NCBI GenBank assembly: GCA_033032175.1
Contig: JAVKPJ010000051.1
Location: 30,813 to 94,812, forward strand
DNA: 64,000 bases
Source: Saturnia japonica
Lineage: Eukaryota; Arthropoda; Insecta; Lepidoptera; Saturniidae
Direction of reading: 5' to 3'
This document shows positions 32,063-42,301 of the stretch, one piece after another. Positions within the stretch are counted from its first letter, which is position 1; every line of letters begins with the position of its first letter. Position numbers and translations under genes: made by a program. The notes below the pieces were generated by a model, which was given only the letters and a program-made list of their open reading frames with translations, searched no databases and was not told where the DNA came from.

Positions 32063-35000
32063 ATGGCTCATAGGTTCCTCAGGCTAACATCAATCACTCG
32101 GCTGTGGCTCAGGATATTTGGGTTCAAACTATGGCGAGTGGTCGATCCAGGTGGCGGTGGTGGCTGAGCCCTACTATGTCCTCCAGGGATAACTGGGTTG
32201 GGGATGTGACGGGCACAGTAGCCATTGTCTCTGTGCGTCAGTCGGAACTCCTATTCTGACTATAAAAAGGAAGGGCTCCGGCTACGTTGCGGCTCAATGG
32301 GGGCAGATAGTAGTCATTGGAGTATATTTTTCACCCAAACAGGACCCTTGCTGAGTTCGAAACATTCTCAGCGATCTTGGAGCTTTTATCGGACAGACTT
32401 TACCCTGTCCTGTCTTGTTGGCAGGGGATTTTAACGCCAAAGTCATCGGTGTGGGGATCACCTGTCACCGATGGGCGGGGCAGGGATTACATGAATGGAC
32501 AATAGTCACCGGCTCTCTGTCATCAACAGAGGCTCGGCGAATACCTGTGTGCGACAGCAGGGAGGGTCCATTGTTGACCTTACATTTGCCTCCCCTGCTG
32601 TAGCAAGACGTATAAGGGACTGGAAAGTCGTGGAGGAGACTGAAACCTATCAGACCATCTCTACATCAGGTTTGATGTCTGCTTCTTACCAACGACCCCA
32701 GTCCCAAACCCGGATTTGACATCGACCCCCAAGTGGGTCCTAAAAACTTGAAAAGAGACACCGTGGTTGAGGCTTCGATAGTTGCATCCTGGCCACCACT
32801 ACCGGACGGACCTGTGGACGTCGCTAGGAGGTGGACTGGTTCCGGGGAAACCATGACGCGCCATCTGTGACGCCGCCATGCCAGGGGCTGGGCTCGGCCT
32901 CCTAGGCGACAGGTGTATTGGTGGTCTCAGGAAATTTCACGATTGCGGGTTTCGTGCGTAACCGCGAGACGCCAATATGCCAGACACCGTAGACTTCGAC
33001 AGGTCGGGATGCGACTGTTGAGGCACAACTATACACAGGCTATAAGGATGCTAAGAAGGCTCTCCAGATTGCTATTAAAAGAGCTAAAGCTAGGGCGAGG
33101 GAAGAGCTTATGGAGACTCTGGACGGTGATCCGTGGGGGACGCCCTACCGTATGGTGTTGGGTTTTCTGCGCCCCTGGGTTCCCCGATCACTCAGAGTCT
33201 CGAAACCCTGCTACTGCAGAATATAATGTCCCTCGTTGTTCCGCAAAGGACGGAGTACTCGCCACCTTTTAGGGCCTTGGACCAGTTTTTCGGGATCAAA
33301 CGCTGCCGAAGGTGTGCCTCCAGTGACTGAGGCAGAACTAGACGTGCCGTGAGACGGCTCCGAGCGAAAAACACTGCTCGGGGCCTGACGGAGTTCCAGG
33401 CCGCGTCTGGGTTCTTGCAATTGACGAATTGGAAGAGAGACTCAGACGGCTGTTTAACGGCTGTCTAGAGACAGGACAGTTTCCTCCCCAATGGAAAATA
33501 GGCGGCTTGTTCTGTTACGGAAGCAGGGACGCGCTGCAGACTCTCCGTCAGCTTACCGTCCAATAGTCTTGCTGGACGAGGTTGGAAAGTTGTTTGAGCG
33601 AATCATTGTGCGCCGGCTGGCTCAACATTGGTCGGGATAGGGCCTGACCTATCAGCGGTGCAGTTTGGTTTCAGAGAGGGCCGTTCGACGATCGACGCGA
33701 TTGTACGCGTCAAGACCCTCTCGGATGAAGCAGTTTCCCAGGGTGGAGTGCTGTTGGCTGTGTCATTGGACATAGCCAATGCTTTCAACAGCCTCCCCTG
33801 GGAATGTATCATGTAGGGCTGACTGAGTACCATGGGGTACCTTTATATCTGCGTCGTATAATCGGGTCCTACTTAGAAGGTAGACATGTAACTTACGTCG
33901 GACTGGATGATGGACGAACCCATCATAGAGGGATTTCGCGCGGTGTTTCCACAGGGTCAGTACTTGGCCCACTCCTGTGGAACATCGGGTATGATTGGGT
34001 ACTGCGTGGCGTACTACGCCTGGTGCTGCTGTTACATGTTACGCCGATGATACTCTTGTGACTGCGCGCGGTAAAACTGTCCGGGACGCCATACGATTAG
34101 GCACGGTGAGTGTGGCACAGGTGGTTCGAAGGAATCCGGCTACTTGGGCTTGAGGTGGCTCTCAACAAAACGGAAGCTATATGTTTTCACGGGCCTCGAA
34201 GAGCACCTCCTTTGGACACACACATAATGGTCGGTGGAGTCCGCATTGATGTGGGCTCCAAATGAAGTATTTAGGACTTACATTAGATAGTCGTTGGAAG
34301 TTTGAGGGAGCATTTCCGTCTCTGCTGGGCCCTAGGGTTATGCGCTGTGCTTCTGCGCTCTCAGGCCTTTTGCCCAATCTTGGTGAACTGGTGCCGGATG
34401 CCGTTCCCTATATATGGTAGTAGTGCAATCGATGGCTCTGTATGGGCCCCAGTTTGGCATGGATCCTTGACGTCGGGTAGTGTCGCCATTTTGCGGAAAT
34501 TGCAGCGGTTGATGGCACTCAGAGTTATTCGTGGTTATCGCACGGTGTCTTATGAGGCTGCGTGCCTGCTGGCGTGCACGCCGCCTTGGCAGCTCATTGC
34601 TCACTCACATGCTGAGCTCTATAACTGGTGCACCGAGAGGGCTGCTTGGGGCGAGAACATAGCTCCAAGAGAAAAGGAAATGCGTAGAATCCATCTAAGG
34701 GAGGTGATGCTGCGATCATGGCAGGAGGATTTGGCCTTACCTAGTGCTGGCCACGTTACAATTGATGCAGTCCGCCCAGTGTTCTGGGCATGGGTGAACA
34801 GGCGCACGGATCGCTTACTTTCCGGCTAGTACAGATTCTGACTGGCCACGGCTGTTTTGGCAAATACTTACATCAGATTGTCAGAAGGAGTCAACACCCA
34901 GATGTCACCACTGTGATAGCGAACTAGACACAGCCCAGCACAGTTCCAGCTATGCCCAGCGTGGGCTGAAGAGCGTACTGCGCTAGCGTTTGTTGTGAAT

Positions 35001-35211
35001 AATGATCTCTCTCTACCGGCTGTGGTTCAATCCATGGTTGGTGAAGAGAGATCATGGAATGCAGTCGTCTCATTTTTGTGAGACCGTTCTATCACGCAAG
35101 GAAGAAGCGGAAAGAGAAAGGGAGAGAGCGGTCGATGAACCTATGGACCGTCGTAGGAGATCCGGTCGCAGAAGAAGGGGTGGAGGCAGATTTCACCAGA
35201 TGCCTCCATAA
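32063..35211 (+). pseudogene. B1 ORF2, second copy, frameshifted
   Basis: Same breaks as 15679-18827, including the in-frame TAG within RT near 33814. The YADD region is near 34040. Confidence 0.79.
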
Positions 35212-35532
35212 TAAACCTCCAGGCGATGGATGCGGGGGCGTCCATTGCCGTGTAACGGAGGTCCCGTGAAGGAGAAGCACGGGTTGCCGCTTGCTTCTAG
35301 AAGAAGCTTGGGAGAGGAGACGTCTCTCCCCGAGACGGGGGGTCCCCGTTATATACCATTACGGGTGACCCAAGCGCGTGAGCAGGGTAGCGGTCGTTTG
35401 CTTACCGCCTTTCCCGCGACCCTGTACACATACGCGCTGATGCGGCCATGGGGTTTTAGCCGGTAAGAGTCCGGCATAAACCCTCTCGCTGTCCCCCGAC
35501 AGCGGGAGGTGTATCCAATGTAGGATTTCCCA

Positions 35533-35599
<67 letters not shown>

Positions 35600-35611
35600 T
35601 TGGGGTAGGAT

Positions 35612-38184
35612 GGGGTCGAGCAGGCGTGATGAGGTACTTGTATCTTTGATCTGCAGGAGGTGGACCCACAGGCGCAATACAGTTCTTTCCTTTTGGAGAG
35701 AGCCTTAGCCTGCCACCTCAAGACCGTAGTGGCGTGGTGAAGAGCCACATCCTTCTCGAGGTGACCCTGTCTCGCTGAACAACGGATCTAGGCTGGAGAG
35801 CCGATAAACACTCCTGGGTGTGGCGTAGTGTGCAGCGCACTCAGTACGGGTTGGGGCCGATGAGGGCTCAAGTTGAGTCCAAGGGCCTAATTCCGGGGAG
35901 CGGCTGGCGGGAGTGGTTGTCTTCATACCGATCCCGGCTGGCGCACTGCGAACTGGAGGAGGAGTTAAAGGTGATGGATTGTACAATATCATAGTATTAC
36001 CCCAGGAGGGTACCAGCTCCTCAGGAGTTGGAGAATCCCTCCCGGGCCTAGCCCGGGCTGCCCACGTTTTCTGGGGGGGGCAAATTTGTACATGAGCTTA
36101 ATCTAAATACGATGACCTTGGCACGAAATGGATTCCCGATCAGGACATTCCACGACGACTCTGGCATGCACACGGACCACTGATATCAATGACGGAAATA
36201 TGGATAGTGCAAAATTCAAAAATGAACTACCCCAGGAGGGTACCGGCTCCAATGGAGCAGGAGAATCCCTCTCCGGGCTAGCCCGGGCTGCCCCGCGTTT
36301 TCTGGGGGGGGCACAATTTTGCAAGGAGAAGATTTAACGACGACTTTGGCGACCAACAGGACAACCGATTCAATACCGATTGTGGTTTTAAGGAGGAATC
36401 CTTCAATCGACCGTCTCTCCGTCGAATATTTTTCAGACGGGAGTGAAAATAGCGCAGATACGATGGAGACTGTGGAATCTGCTGAAGGTGGACTGTCCCC
36501 TCATATGAGCAGGTTTTTCCGAAAACGGAAACCGGCTGCGGATTCGGTTTCTGGTGACGAGATTGAAGAAACAACGAGGCCTCGTGTTATGTCCAAAGCG
36601 AGGTAGAGGGCGTCCCATCACCACTGGGGAGTATGCGGGTATGGCAGAAGCAAAGGAGCGATACCTAAAACTCAAGGAAGAGGGAACTTCGCCTCTCAGC
36701 CGAGGAGGAGGTGGCGGAGCTAGCCTCACGGGGCGCGGCTTGAGCGTGCAGCGAAGGGAAATGCTGCCCCTGCCCCCGTGGAGGAACTGCCTGTCAATTG
36801 AATAAGAGGGTTCTGGGTGACATAGAGGTTATTCTGAAAGTTGCCCAAAAATCCCATAACCTCAAGGGCACATTCCAGAAGGCCCTGAAGGATGCAGCGG
36901 CGTCTATCACAGTGGCGATACAAGAATTTAGCAGCCGGACTACCTCGGAAGAGTTGGTGAGGGTCCAGGCTGCCTACACAAGTTTAGAGGAGAGGTACTC
37001 CAAACAGGCGGGAAGAATTGGCAGAGCTCCGTAAAGAGCTCGGGGCGTAAGGGCTGAGATGGCAAAGGACCGCTGTCCGGAGCCTGTGATGAGAGAGGTG
37101 CCCAGACCTGCAACTGCCACATCTTCGGAGTCTGCCTCTTTCCAGTTCCTAAAGGTTGGCTGTGGCACGGGAGGAGTTTCCCCACTGCCGAAGCCTCGCC
37201 AAGTGGGGCCTCTAAATGACTCTACGGCAGTGGTTACAGTAGAGGTGTTAGACCAGGCGGTGCAGAGAATGATGAATATCATGACTGCCCGCCTGGATTC
37301 TTTCCAAGATAGGCTCCAGCCAGAGAAACGACTCCGACCACCTCTGGCTGCAGACAGAAAAGCCGAACAAATAGCGGCCAAAACTGTAGCTGCTCTGGAA
37401 GCGCGGCCGTCTGAGGTCCCTGTTCCTCAAAAGTCAGCAGGGAAAAAGGGAGTTAAGGTTGCAGCCAAGCCAGCAACACAAGCCCCTTCTACGAGCAGAA
37501 AAGAAACATCGGCATCTAAAACTGTGGAGGGGGAATGGGTGCTGATTGGAAAGAACGGCCGGCCTGAGAAGCCGAAGAGAAAGAAGAAAAAGTCGACCTC
37601 GAAGAGGGAGAAGCCTACTAAACTCCGGTCACCGAAAACTACTGCAGTGTCGGTCACAGTGCAGCCGGAGGCGGCGCAGAAAAGAGGACTCTCCTACTTG
37701 GAGGTCCTCAAGAAAATCAAGGCTGATGTAAGGATGGCTGACATCGGTATTTCCGGTATCCGATGGCGAAAAGCAGCAACTGGAGGCTACCTCCTGACGA
37801 TACCTGGCGCTGCAAGTAGCGAAAAGGCGGATGTATTGGCGGCCAAGATAAGAGAAGCCGTCCCCGCCGAAGGCGTCAAAGTCTCCAGGCCCATGAGGTG
37901 TGCTGACGTGCGCATCACGGGCTTGGATGAGTCTGTTACGGCGGAAGAAGTGGTCGCTGCGGTCGCTGAAACTGCAGGGTGTTCACCGGACCAAATTAAA
38001 ACGAACGGCGTCCGTCCCGGGTTAAGGGGACTGTGGACGTCCGTGGTGTCTTGTCCGGTGGACGCGGCAAAAAGGTTGGGCGATGGCCGCCGCCTCCTTA
38101 TTGGGTGGGTTTCGGCGCAATTGAAAGTCCTGCCACCCGGCCTACAAGGTGCTTCAGGTGCCTCCAAGGTGGGCACCTAGGGGT
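35612..38184 (+). mobile_element. A3, second copy, fused to C-type ORF2
   Basis: Equivalent of 19228-21800. The A3 sequence ends at GGGGT (38180-38184), which is also the sequence at the matching point of the C element (GCTGGGGTGGCAC near 44370), so the joint has five bases of microhomology. Confidence 0.85.
36200..38184 (+). pseudogene. A3 ORF1, second copy, 3'-truncated
   Basis: Same state as 19816-21800. A frame from 38033 reads on across the joint into C-type RT for 412 codons, but it starts out of the ORF1 frame at a non-functional point and is not a plausible gene. Confidence 0.8.
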
Positions 38185-39271
38185 GGCACACGTCGTCGGT
38201 CGGATCCGGCGTCTGGGACTAAATGTGGCGCTGCAAAAATCTGAGGCTCTGTGTTTCCATGGGCCTCGGAATGCGCCACCGAGAGGGTCCCAGATCATCG
38301 TGGGAGGCGTCCCAATCGGCATCCAGTCCAATATGAAATATCTTGGACTCGTTCTGGATAGCCGATGGGACTTTGTAGAGCACTTCAGGCAGCTGACCCC
38401 CCGTCTTATGGGCGCTGCGGCCGCGTTAGCGCGGCTGTTGCCCAACCTTGGGGGTCCAAATTCCGCGTGCCGAAGGCTCTACATGGGGATCGTGCGGTCC
38501 ATGGCCCTTTACGGGGCCCCGGTGTGGGCTGAGAACCTGGCGGCCCGTAATATCGCCGCTCTGCGCAAACCGCAGAGAGCGATGGCCGTCAGAGCAGCCC
38601 GGGGATATCGCACGATCTCCTTCGAGGCGGCCTCCCTACTGGCCGGATCTCCGCCATGGGATCTAGAGGCGGAAGCCCTCGCGTCGCTCTACAGGTGGCG
38701 CGGCGAGGCGTTAAAGAGAGGAATACAACCTGCGCCTCGTGAGATCGAGGCGCGAAGGGCAGAGCTCCACCAGATCCTGGTCATGGCGGAGTGGGACCGA
38801 CGACTGGAGCACCCCAGCGCCGGCGTGACGACCGTCGAGGCCGTGAGGCCTCATTTGACGGCATGGGTACGGAGGCGGCACGGCACCCTAACCTTCCGGC
38901 TGACGCAGGTGCTCTCGGGACACGGATGTTTCGGGAGTTACCTGTGTCGCATAGGCCGAGAGCCAACAACTGGGTGCCATCATTGTGGCTGCGCGGTCGA
39001 TAACGCGCAGCACACACTTGCCGCCTGTCCCGCATGGGACTCGTCACGCCGTGACCTTATCGCGGCTATAGGGCCCGATCTCTCACTCCCGACCGTCGTT
39101 TCATCCATGGTCGCGGGTGAGAGCGGGTGGAACTCCGTCGCCTCATTCTGCGAGGACGTCATGCTCGCAAAGGAGGCGGCGGAGAGGGAGAGGGAGCAAA
39201 CGTCAGAGCTCCCCTCCCGCGGTCGACGAACCCGGCGGCGCAGGGTCAGGAATGACCTCCTGCCGCCGTAA
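38185..39271 (+). pseudogene. C-type ORF2, C-terminal fragment
   Basis: Open in frame from just after YADD (AHVVGRIRRLGL) to TAA at 39269. It contains the RT thumb-like region, the CHHC...H...C zinc motif near 38980-39030 and the Arg-rich C-terminus. It lacks endonuclease and RT catalytic sites, so it is non-functional alone. Confidence 0.88.
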
Positions 39272-39623
39272 AAACGGCCTGCGGGTGTCGGACGCGGGCA
39301 CGTCCTTCGCCTTGCAGCCAATGCACAGGCCCGAGACGTGGCGCATCAGTGTTCGATGCGCCCCTCGTAGGTTCGTCGGAGGGTGTCACAAACATCTCGA
39401 CCCCTCAGACCGCTGAAGGTGGCCCCTTATGAGGGGCCTACACCCGTCGGGCGAGTAGAAGTAATGCGTAAGCTGTCCCTACTCCCCGGCCAAATGGGTG
39501 AAAGAGGAACACCGTGGGGTTTTAGTCAGTAAGAGTCTGACATACCCCTCTCGAGCTGCCCGGCTCGGGAGGCGGATCCATGCAGGATTTCCCCACGTAA
39601 AAAAAAAAAAAAAAAAAAAAAAA
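38185..39623 (+). mobile_element. C-type 3' segment (ORF2 end, 3' UTR, poly(A))
   Basis: Nearly identical to the C1 sequence from about 44375 onward. It carries the ORF2 C-terminal third, the 3' UTR 39272-39599 with the standard tail (39515-39599), and poly(A) 39600-39623. Unlike the decayed block to its left it has no indels against C1, C2 or D. Confidence 0.9.
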
Positions 39624-39638
39624 GGTTAGGTTACAGGA
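39624..39638 (+). repeat. Target-site duplication of C1, left copy
   Basis: GGTTAGGTTACAGGA precedes the C1 start GGGGTGCG. The same 15 bases (16 if the next G is counted) follow the C1 poly(A) at 45816-45830, where CAGGA is the truncated start of B2. It is a direct-repeat signature of target-primed insertion, visible because part of the target is unique sequence. Confidence 0.85.
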
Positions 39639-39716
39639 GGGGTGCGAGTCAGGAACCTCCGCGTGGTGCATCCCGGGCAACGGCGGCCGCTTCTCGGCCG
39701 ACGGCTAATACCTGAC
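39639..39716 (+). ncRNA. HDV-like self-cleaving ribozyme fold at C1 5' end
   Basis: A double-pseudoknot fold can be drawn from base 1 of the element: P1 GGGGTGC (39639-39645) with GCATCCC (39668-39674); P2 GTCAGG (39648-39653) with CCTGAC (39711-39716); P3 ACC (39655-39657) with GGT (39665-39667) around L3 TCCGCGT; then GGGCAAC, identical to the HDV J1.1/4 region; P4 CGGCCG/CGGCCG (39684-39689 with 39695-39700); and GGCTAAT in the J4/2 position, with candidate catalytic C at 39705. Cleavage would fall exactly before 39639. HDV-like ribozymes at 5' ends are established for R2 and several other non-LTR elements. Confidence 0.82.
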
Positions 39717-40129
39717 GGGGGGGGCGACGTTTACCGTTCATCTTCTATTTAGAGGGTTCGAAGACGTGGCGTGTTGGCGGGCTCGGCGTGCACTCGTCGG
39801 GCGGGCAGGTTGGACAACTTGTTCGGCTTGTCGCCGACGATCTCGTAATCCCATCGGAGTGACGTGGTCACGTCTCGCGGCTTCGCATGGGAGCGAGGGT
39901 CTTGGCTTCACCGCCCGGACCGCGAGGAAGAAAACCTCTATAAAAAATTACCCTAATCCCAAGCGGCGGCGCACCGCGAGGGGATGCGTGGCTGGTGGGA
40001 GACCAGTCACGAGTGCGACCCCCGTCAGAGAACCGGCCGACTCTCTTGACGGGTTACGCTAGGCTTACCCAGGCACAGGGGGCACTGCCTGGGTGGACCG
40101 TTACTTCCCCCACAATCGTGGGAACAAAA
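39717..40129 (+). promoter_or_regulatory. C1 5' UTR downstream of ribozyme
   Basis: Holds one copy of the GAGGAAGAAAACCTC mini-hairpin (39924-39938) shared with E1. Near the ATG it has two stem-loops: CCCAGGCA/TGCCTGGG around 40072-40093, and a weaker one in the CCCCCACAATCGTGGGA stretch about 15 bases before the start codon. I see no ORF of note. Confidence 0.6.
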
Positions 40130-42299
40130 ATGAGCAAACCTTTTAAAAAACCTCTGTAAATATTGTAAATATACCTAGTTTTAAGAAGGACGAGGACGGT
40201 GGCTCCACTAGTGGAGTTACGTGCGAGGAGAGAAAAGTGGATGGTCGCGAAGGTGAATTCAACCCCGTTGTGGCTATCGTAAGGGACCCTTCACTAGACA
40301 GGTTGTCAGTGTGTAGCGAGTCAAGCGAGGCCTCTATGGTGACGGTAGGGTCGTCTGAAAACCCTCTGTCTGGCGCTGAGGACGCTCCGCCAAGCTCCTT
40401 CTGGCGGAAAAGGAAGGTCGAAGGTGCTGACCAGACGCAAACGCCAGTTTCTATCCCCAAAAAGGGTAGGGGGCGGCCCCCAACTACAGGAGAATATGTG
40501 GGGTTGGCAAAGGTGAAGGAAGATTATATCCGGAAGAAAGAGGAGTTGCTTCGCTTAACAGCTGAAGAAGAGTTGGCGGAGGAGGCATCGCGGGCACGAT
40601 ACAACAGGTCCGCTAAAGAGATTGCCACTGCTCCGGAGGAAGAGCTCTCCTCCCAATTAAGTGAAAGGGTGCTGGGCGACGTGGAGGTGATCCTCAAAGT
40701 CGCCAAAAAATCGGCGAACCTAAAAGGCACTTTCCAGAAGGCCCTCAAGGATGCGGCTGTGTCCATTAAGGATGCAGTGGAACAATACCGCAGTCGGACC
40801 ACCACCGAGGAGTTGGCGAGGGTCCAAGCAGCGTACGCAAGGCTAGAGGAGACGAACACCAGACAAGCGGAAGAACTGGCAGAGCTTCGGAAGGAGCTCA
40901 CGTTAATGAGAGCAGACCTGAATAAGGTCCGCCAGCCATCGCCAGGAGCTGAAGTCTCTCTAGTCACAGCGACAGAGACAGGACTGGACCCTTCAACATC
41001 TCCGGCTCCAAGGAGGAGGGAGGAGTTTCCGCCGTTGCCAGGGAGGCCTCGGAGCGAGAATTCTGACATTGACCAGAAGTTCGAGCGCATACTCAACATA
41101 ATGAGTGCTCGCTGCGAGGCCTTGGAGGATAGGCTTCTCCCAGAAAGACAACTCCGCCCTCCATTGGCGGCGGATAGAAAGGCTGCGCAGATTGCGAAAA
41201 CGAGAGCACCTAAAAGTGGTCCTCCGTGGCAGCCTGAATCCCGGCAAGCAGCTGAGAAGAATGGCAGAGAAAAAGCGGGGAAAGCCGGTTCCAAGTCGAC
41301 GACTACACCCGCCCCTCAAGCTTCCTACAGCGAGAAGGTGGCCACTCCTAAACCCACTCAAGGGGAGTGGGTGTTAGTAGGTAAGGGGGGTAAGGCCACA
41401 AAGAAGAATAAGAAAAAGGCGGCTACAAAAGCACCTCCAAAAAGGAACAGAGCCCCCAAACTTCGCACCTCCAAATCCACTGCGGTGGTTATAACACTTC
41501 AACCTGAGGCTGCGAAGAGGGGCATCACCTACAGGGAGGTGCTAACGAAAACATGGGAGCAGGTCGACCTTGGCGCTCTAGGCATTGAGGGCGTCAACTA
41601 TAGAAGGGCGGCAACAGGGGCTGCCCTCTTAGAGGTTCCAGGTGCCACGAGTGGTCTGCAAGCAGACGCCCTTGCAGAAAAAATTAGGCGTCCTTTCCAG
41701 CTGAGGATATACGAGTAACCAGGCCGATGAGGTGTGCAGACGTGCGCATCTCAGGCCTTGATGACTCCGTTACAGTGGAGAAGCTAATTGCCGCCGTTGC
41801 ACGTGCTGGGGAATGCCCCCCAGAGCACGTTAAGGCAACTGATCCACGCCCCAGCTTTGATGGGGCTGGAACGGCCGTGGTTTCGTGCCCAGTGACGGTG
41901 GCCAAAAAACTCGGCGACGGCCGTAAGCTATTGGTGGGTTGGGTGTCGGCGCGAGTAAAAGTCTTGCAGCCCCGCTCACAGAGGTGTTTCCGCTGCCTTC
42001 AGGCCGGTCATCTGGGGGCAAAATGCTCCTCAGAAGTTGACTGCAGTGCACTCTGCTATCGCTGCAGTCAACCCGGCCATAAGGCGGCAGGCTGTACAGC
42101 GGACCCGCATTGTTTAATATGTGCAGGTGCGGGTAAACCTGCTGGGCACCGGTGGGCGGCAAGACATGCGTTGCGTCGTCGCCACCCAAGAAAAGAAGGA
42201 GGGGAAGAGGGAAAAGCCCCGACACAGCCCCTGACCTCGTCGGCTGTTCCTAAAGCGCCGACGATGGTCCAGACGGAGGAGATGGAAGAAGCCAATTAA
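40130..42299 (+). pseudogene. C1 ORF1, two frameshifts
   Basis: The ATG at 40130 corresponds to the C2 start but is out of frame with the body because one base is missing between about 40133 and 40155. The body frame (from 40147) is then open to 41718 and includes NIVNI, the AT-hook-like KKGRGRPPTTGEY, a coiled coil (about 40500-40930), a basic linker and the gag core. A second one-base loss near 41688 (AGGCGTCC against AGGGCGTCC) shifts to the frame of 41727-42299, which carries three zinc knuckles. Two tandem in-frame stops follow (TAA TAA), the second overlapping the ORF2 ATG. Few changes separate this gene from a functional one. Confidence 0.87.
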
Positions 42300-42301
42300 T
42301 A

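Larger units (their letters stand above)
29296..35597 (+). mobile_element. Element B1, second copy
   Basis: Equivalent of 12909-19213. Poly(A) is at 35536-35597. It has small deletions in the first 60 bases relative to copy 1. Confidence 0.87.
21808..38184 (+). repeat. 16.4-kb tandem duplication, copy 2
   Basis: Near-identical to 5419-21800. It begins at the same base of the 62-bp tail as copy 1 and ends at GGGGT in A3 ORF1, where C-type ORF2 sequence takes over. In the E1/B1 spacer this copy reads CCAACTGA for CCCAAACTGTA, and it lacks one C and then CT in the next 70 bases. Confidence 0.95.

Noticed and set aside
38033..39271. 412-codon frame joining A3 ORF1 to C-type RT
   Set aside because: It starts in a wrong frame of ORF1 and crosses a breakpoint with microhomology. 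It lacks the RT catalytic region and is an accident of the fusion.
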